Shown here piece after piece: positions 5,726 through 5,936 of a stretch of 5,936 bases of DNA (positions within the stretch are counted from its first letter, which is position 1; each line of letters starts with the position of its first letter). The notes under the pieces were generated by a model, which worked only from the letters and a program-made list of their open reading frames with translations, ran no database searches and was not told where the DNA came from. Both the position numbers and the translations under genes were made by a program. This DNA is from Spirochaetaceae bacterium. Lineage in GTDB: Bacteria; Spirochaetota; Spirochaetia; Treponematales; Breznakiellaceae. The stretch is taken from the NCBI GenBank assembly GCA_031258625.1, contig JAIRMO010000043.1, positions 1 through 5,936 on the forward strand. Reading direction: 5' to 3'.

Positions 5726-5869
5726 AATCAGATCATCTTTGATCTCCAAAAGAGGCTTATTTTTCAAAAAAACGCCTTTTCCCCTTGATTTTTCCATAAA
5801 AAAACCCTTTTTTTCATAAAAAACTTGTTTTTTTGTTTCCACAGCCTTATATTTGAGATACGGACTCAT
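5720..5869 (-). CDS. Possible small Lys/Phe-rich protein, 49 residues
   Basis: I do not recognise it. The frame starts MSPYLKYKAVETKKQVFYEK and ends KPLLEIKDDLIE, with 11 lysines and several Phe-Phe or Phe-Tyr clusters; it has no signal peptide or clear membrane helix. It stays open through very AT-rich DNA where stops would be common, and other minus frames there are closed. Against it: a TAG sits immediately before the ATG, there is no convincing ribosome site, the start codon touches a hairpin stem (5862-5896), and the AT-rich tracts can be read as regulatory DNA for the other strand. Its stop lies within the hairpin at 5687-5725. The next gene in the same direction starts 182 bases on. 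It could be a real short gene, the remnant of one, or chance. Confidence 0.4.
   Translation of the reverse strand: MSPYLKYKAVETKKQVFYEKKGFFMEKSRGKGVFLKNKPLLEIKDDLIE
5760..5834. other. A/T tracts with about 10-base spacing (probable bent DNA)
   Basis: Runs of four to seven T or A are centred near 5762, 5769, 5778, 5791, 5801, 5811, 5820 and 5831. The last five are spaced 10, 10, 9.5 and 10.5 bases, matching the helical repeat, the arrangement that bends DNA. Two stretches, around 5788-5807 and 5808-5827, are imperfect direct repeats of a TTTTTC(c)AT-AAAAAA unit. The possible small gene at 5720-5869 runs through the same bases, so codon content (AAA, TTT) is an alternative explanation. Confidence 0.5.
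5825..5853 (+). promoter_or_regulatory. Candidate plus-strand (divergent) promoter
   Basis: TTGTTT (5825-5830) and TATATT (5848-5853) are 17 bases apart, the ideal spacing, with a good -10 box (5 of 6) and a weaker -35 box (3 of 6). Directly upstream lie the A/T tracts of 5760-5834, which could act as an UP-element or curved region. A start near 5860 would put the nested hairpin 5862-5896 at the very 5' end of the RNA. Confidence 0.35.
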
Positions 5870-5936
5870 CTACCCGGAATTGTTCCGGCGGAGTCCTCAA
5901 AAGGGGTGTGGGTATGTCCGTCTGTTTGAACAGCCG
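5847..5936 (-). CDS. Possible C-terminal end of a gene entering from the right edge
   Basis: One minus-strand frame is open from the window edge to a TAA at 5849-5847, giving 29 residues that begin RLFKQTDIPTPLLRTPPEQF and end in VDESVSQI. The sequence is plausible for a flexible protein tail but carries no motif, and 29 codons without a stop can occur by chance. It would overlap the possible small gene at 5720-5869 by 23 bases. The first part is GC-rich like the real genes here. Confidence 0.25.
   Translation of the reverse strand, partial: RLFKQTDIPTPLLRTPPEQFRVDESVSQI
5862..5896. repeat. Nested hairpin: two perfect six-base stems
   Basis: The outer arms GGACTC (5862-5867) and GAGTCC (5891-5896) enclose inner arms CCGGAA (5874-5879) and TTCCGG (5883-5888) with a TTG loop, separated by a 6x2 internal loop. 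In plus-strand RNA it would form a 5' leader structure. In minus-strand RNA the outer stem includes the G of the possible ATG at 5869-5867. No T-run follows on either side. Confidence 0.5.
5914..5936 (+). CDS. Possible start of a plus-strand gene (seven codons visible)
   Basis: ATG at 5914 opens a frame that reads MSVCLNS to the window edge. AAAAGGGG (5899-5906) lies seven bases upstream and could serve as a ribosome site. It fits the candidate promoter at 5825-5853 with a leader of about 54 bases. Too little is visible to identify it, and it conflicts with the minus-strand tail at 5847-5936. Confidence 0.22.

Noticed and set aside
5730..5745. AGATCA/TGATCT inverted repeat with four-base loop
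   Set aside because: Only six pairs, no T-run, and it lies within the possible small gene; nothing else supports a role.
5752..5780. AGGC...GCCTTTT as an intrinsic terminator
   Set aside because: The stem is only four to seven pairs with a wobble and a loop of about 17 bases, and the T-run is short and followed by CCCC.
5922..5933. Palindrome CTGTT-TG-AACAG as an SOS (LexA) box
   Set aside because: The E. coli-type box needs eight bases between CTGT and ACAG, and here there are four; short palindromes arise by chance.
5641..5936. tRNA, tmRNA, RNase P RNA or CRISPR in the right-hand spacer
   Set aside because: No cloverleaf, CCA end, conserved RNA core motif or regularly spaced repeat with spacers could be found on either strand.

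Overview
The window holds most of an F-type ATP synthase (F1Fo) operon, all on the minus strand. In transcription order it runs atpB (a), atpE (c), atpF (b), atpH (delta), atpA (alpha), atpG (gamma) and the first 130 codons of atpD (beta), which leaves through the left edge. This is the usual bacterial order for these genes. atpC (epsilon) would be expected further left, outside the window, and no atpI lies directly ahead of atpB. The genes are packed tightly: atpH starts inside the atpF stop codon, atpA starts inside the end of atpH, and only 2-3 bases separate atpA/atpG and atpG/atpD. Wider gaps of 46 and 63 bases occur only around atpE. Both hold clear inverted repeats, as do the leader of atpB and the start of atpA. 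This fits post-transcriptional tuning of the unequal subunit ratios, but that is an inference.

Upstream of the operon on the same strand lies a gene for a helical protein of about 171 residues (5022-5537) that resembles the N-terminal sensor domain of RsbR/RsbRD-type stressosome proteins. Its own promoter-like sequence sits so close to the chosen ATG that the mRNA may be leaderless.

The right end (5538-5936, about 400 bases) has no confident gene. It contains two GC-rich hairpins, a strikingly AT-rich stretch with A/T tracts spaced about 10 bases apart, and a nested hairpin near 5862-5896. Two competing readings are given. One is a 49-codon Lys/Phe-rich minus-strand gene (5720-5869), perhaps behind the tail of a gene entering from the right edge. 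The other is a plus-strand promoter (5825-5853) with a curved upstream region, a structured leader and a start codon at 5914.

Organism: the operon is GC-rich, with many CCGG and GGCC stretches and mostly G or C at third codon positions. The protein at 5022-5537 resembles, from memory only, proteins of Treponema-related spirochaetes. A spirochaete is therefore my best guess, with low to moderate confidence. If it is right, an F-type enzyme is notable, because the well-known treponemes carry V/A-type ATPases. The operon itself is ordinary core-energy machinery; the most open questions are in the right-hand 400 bases and in the RNA structures at gene junctions.
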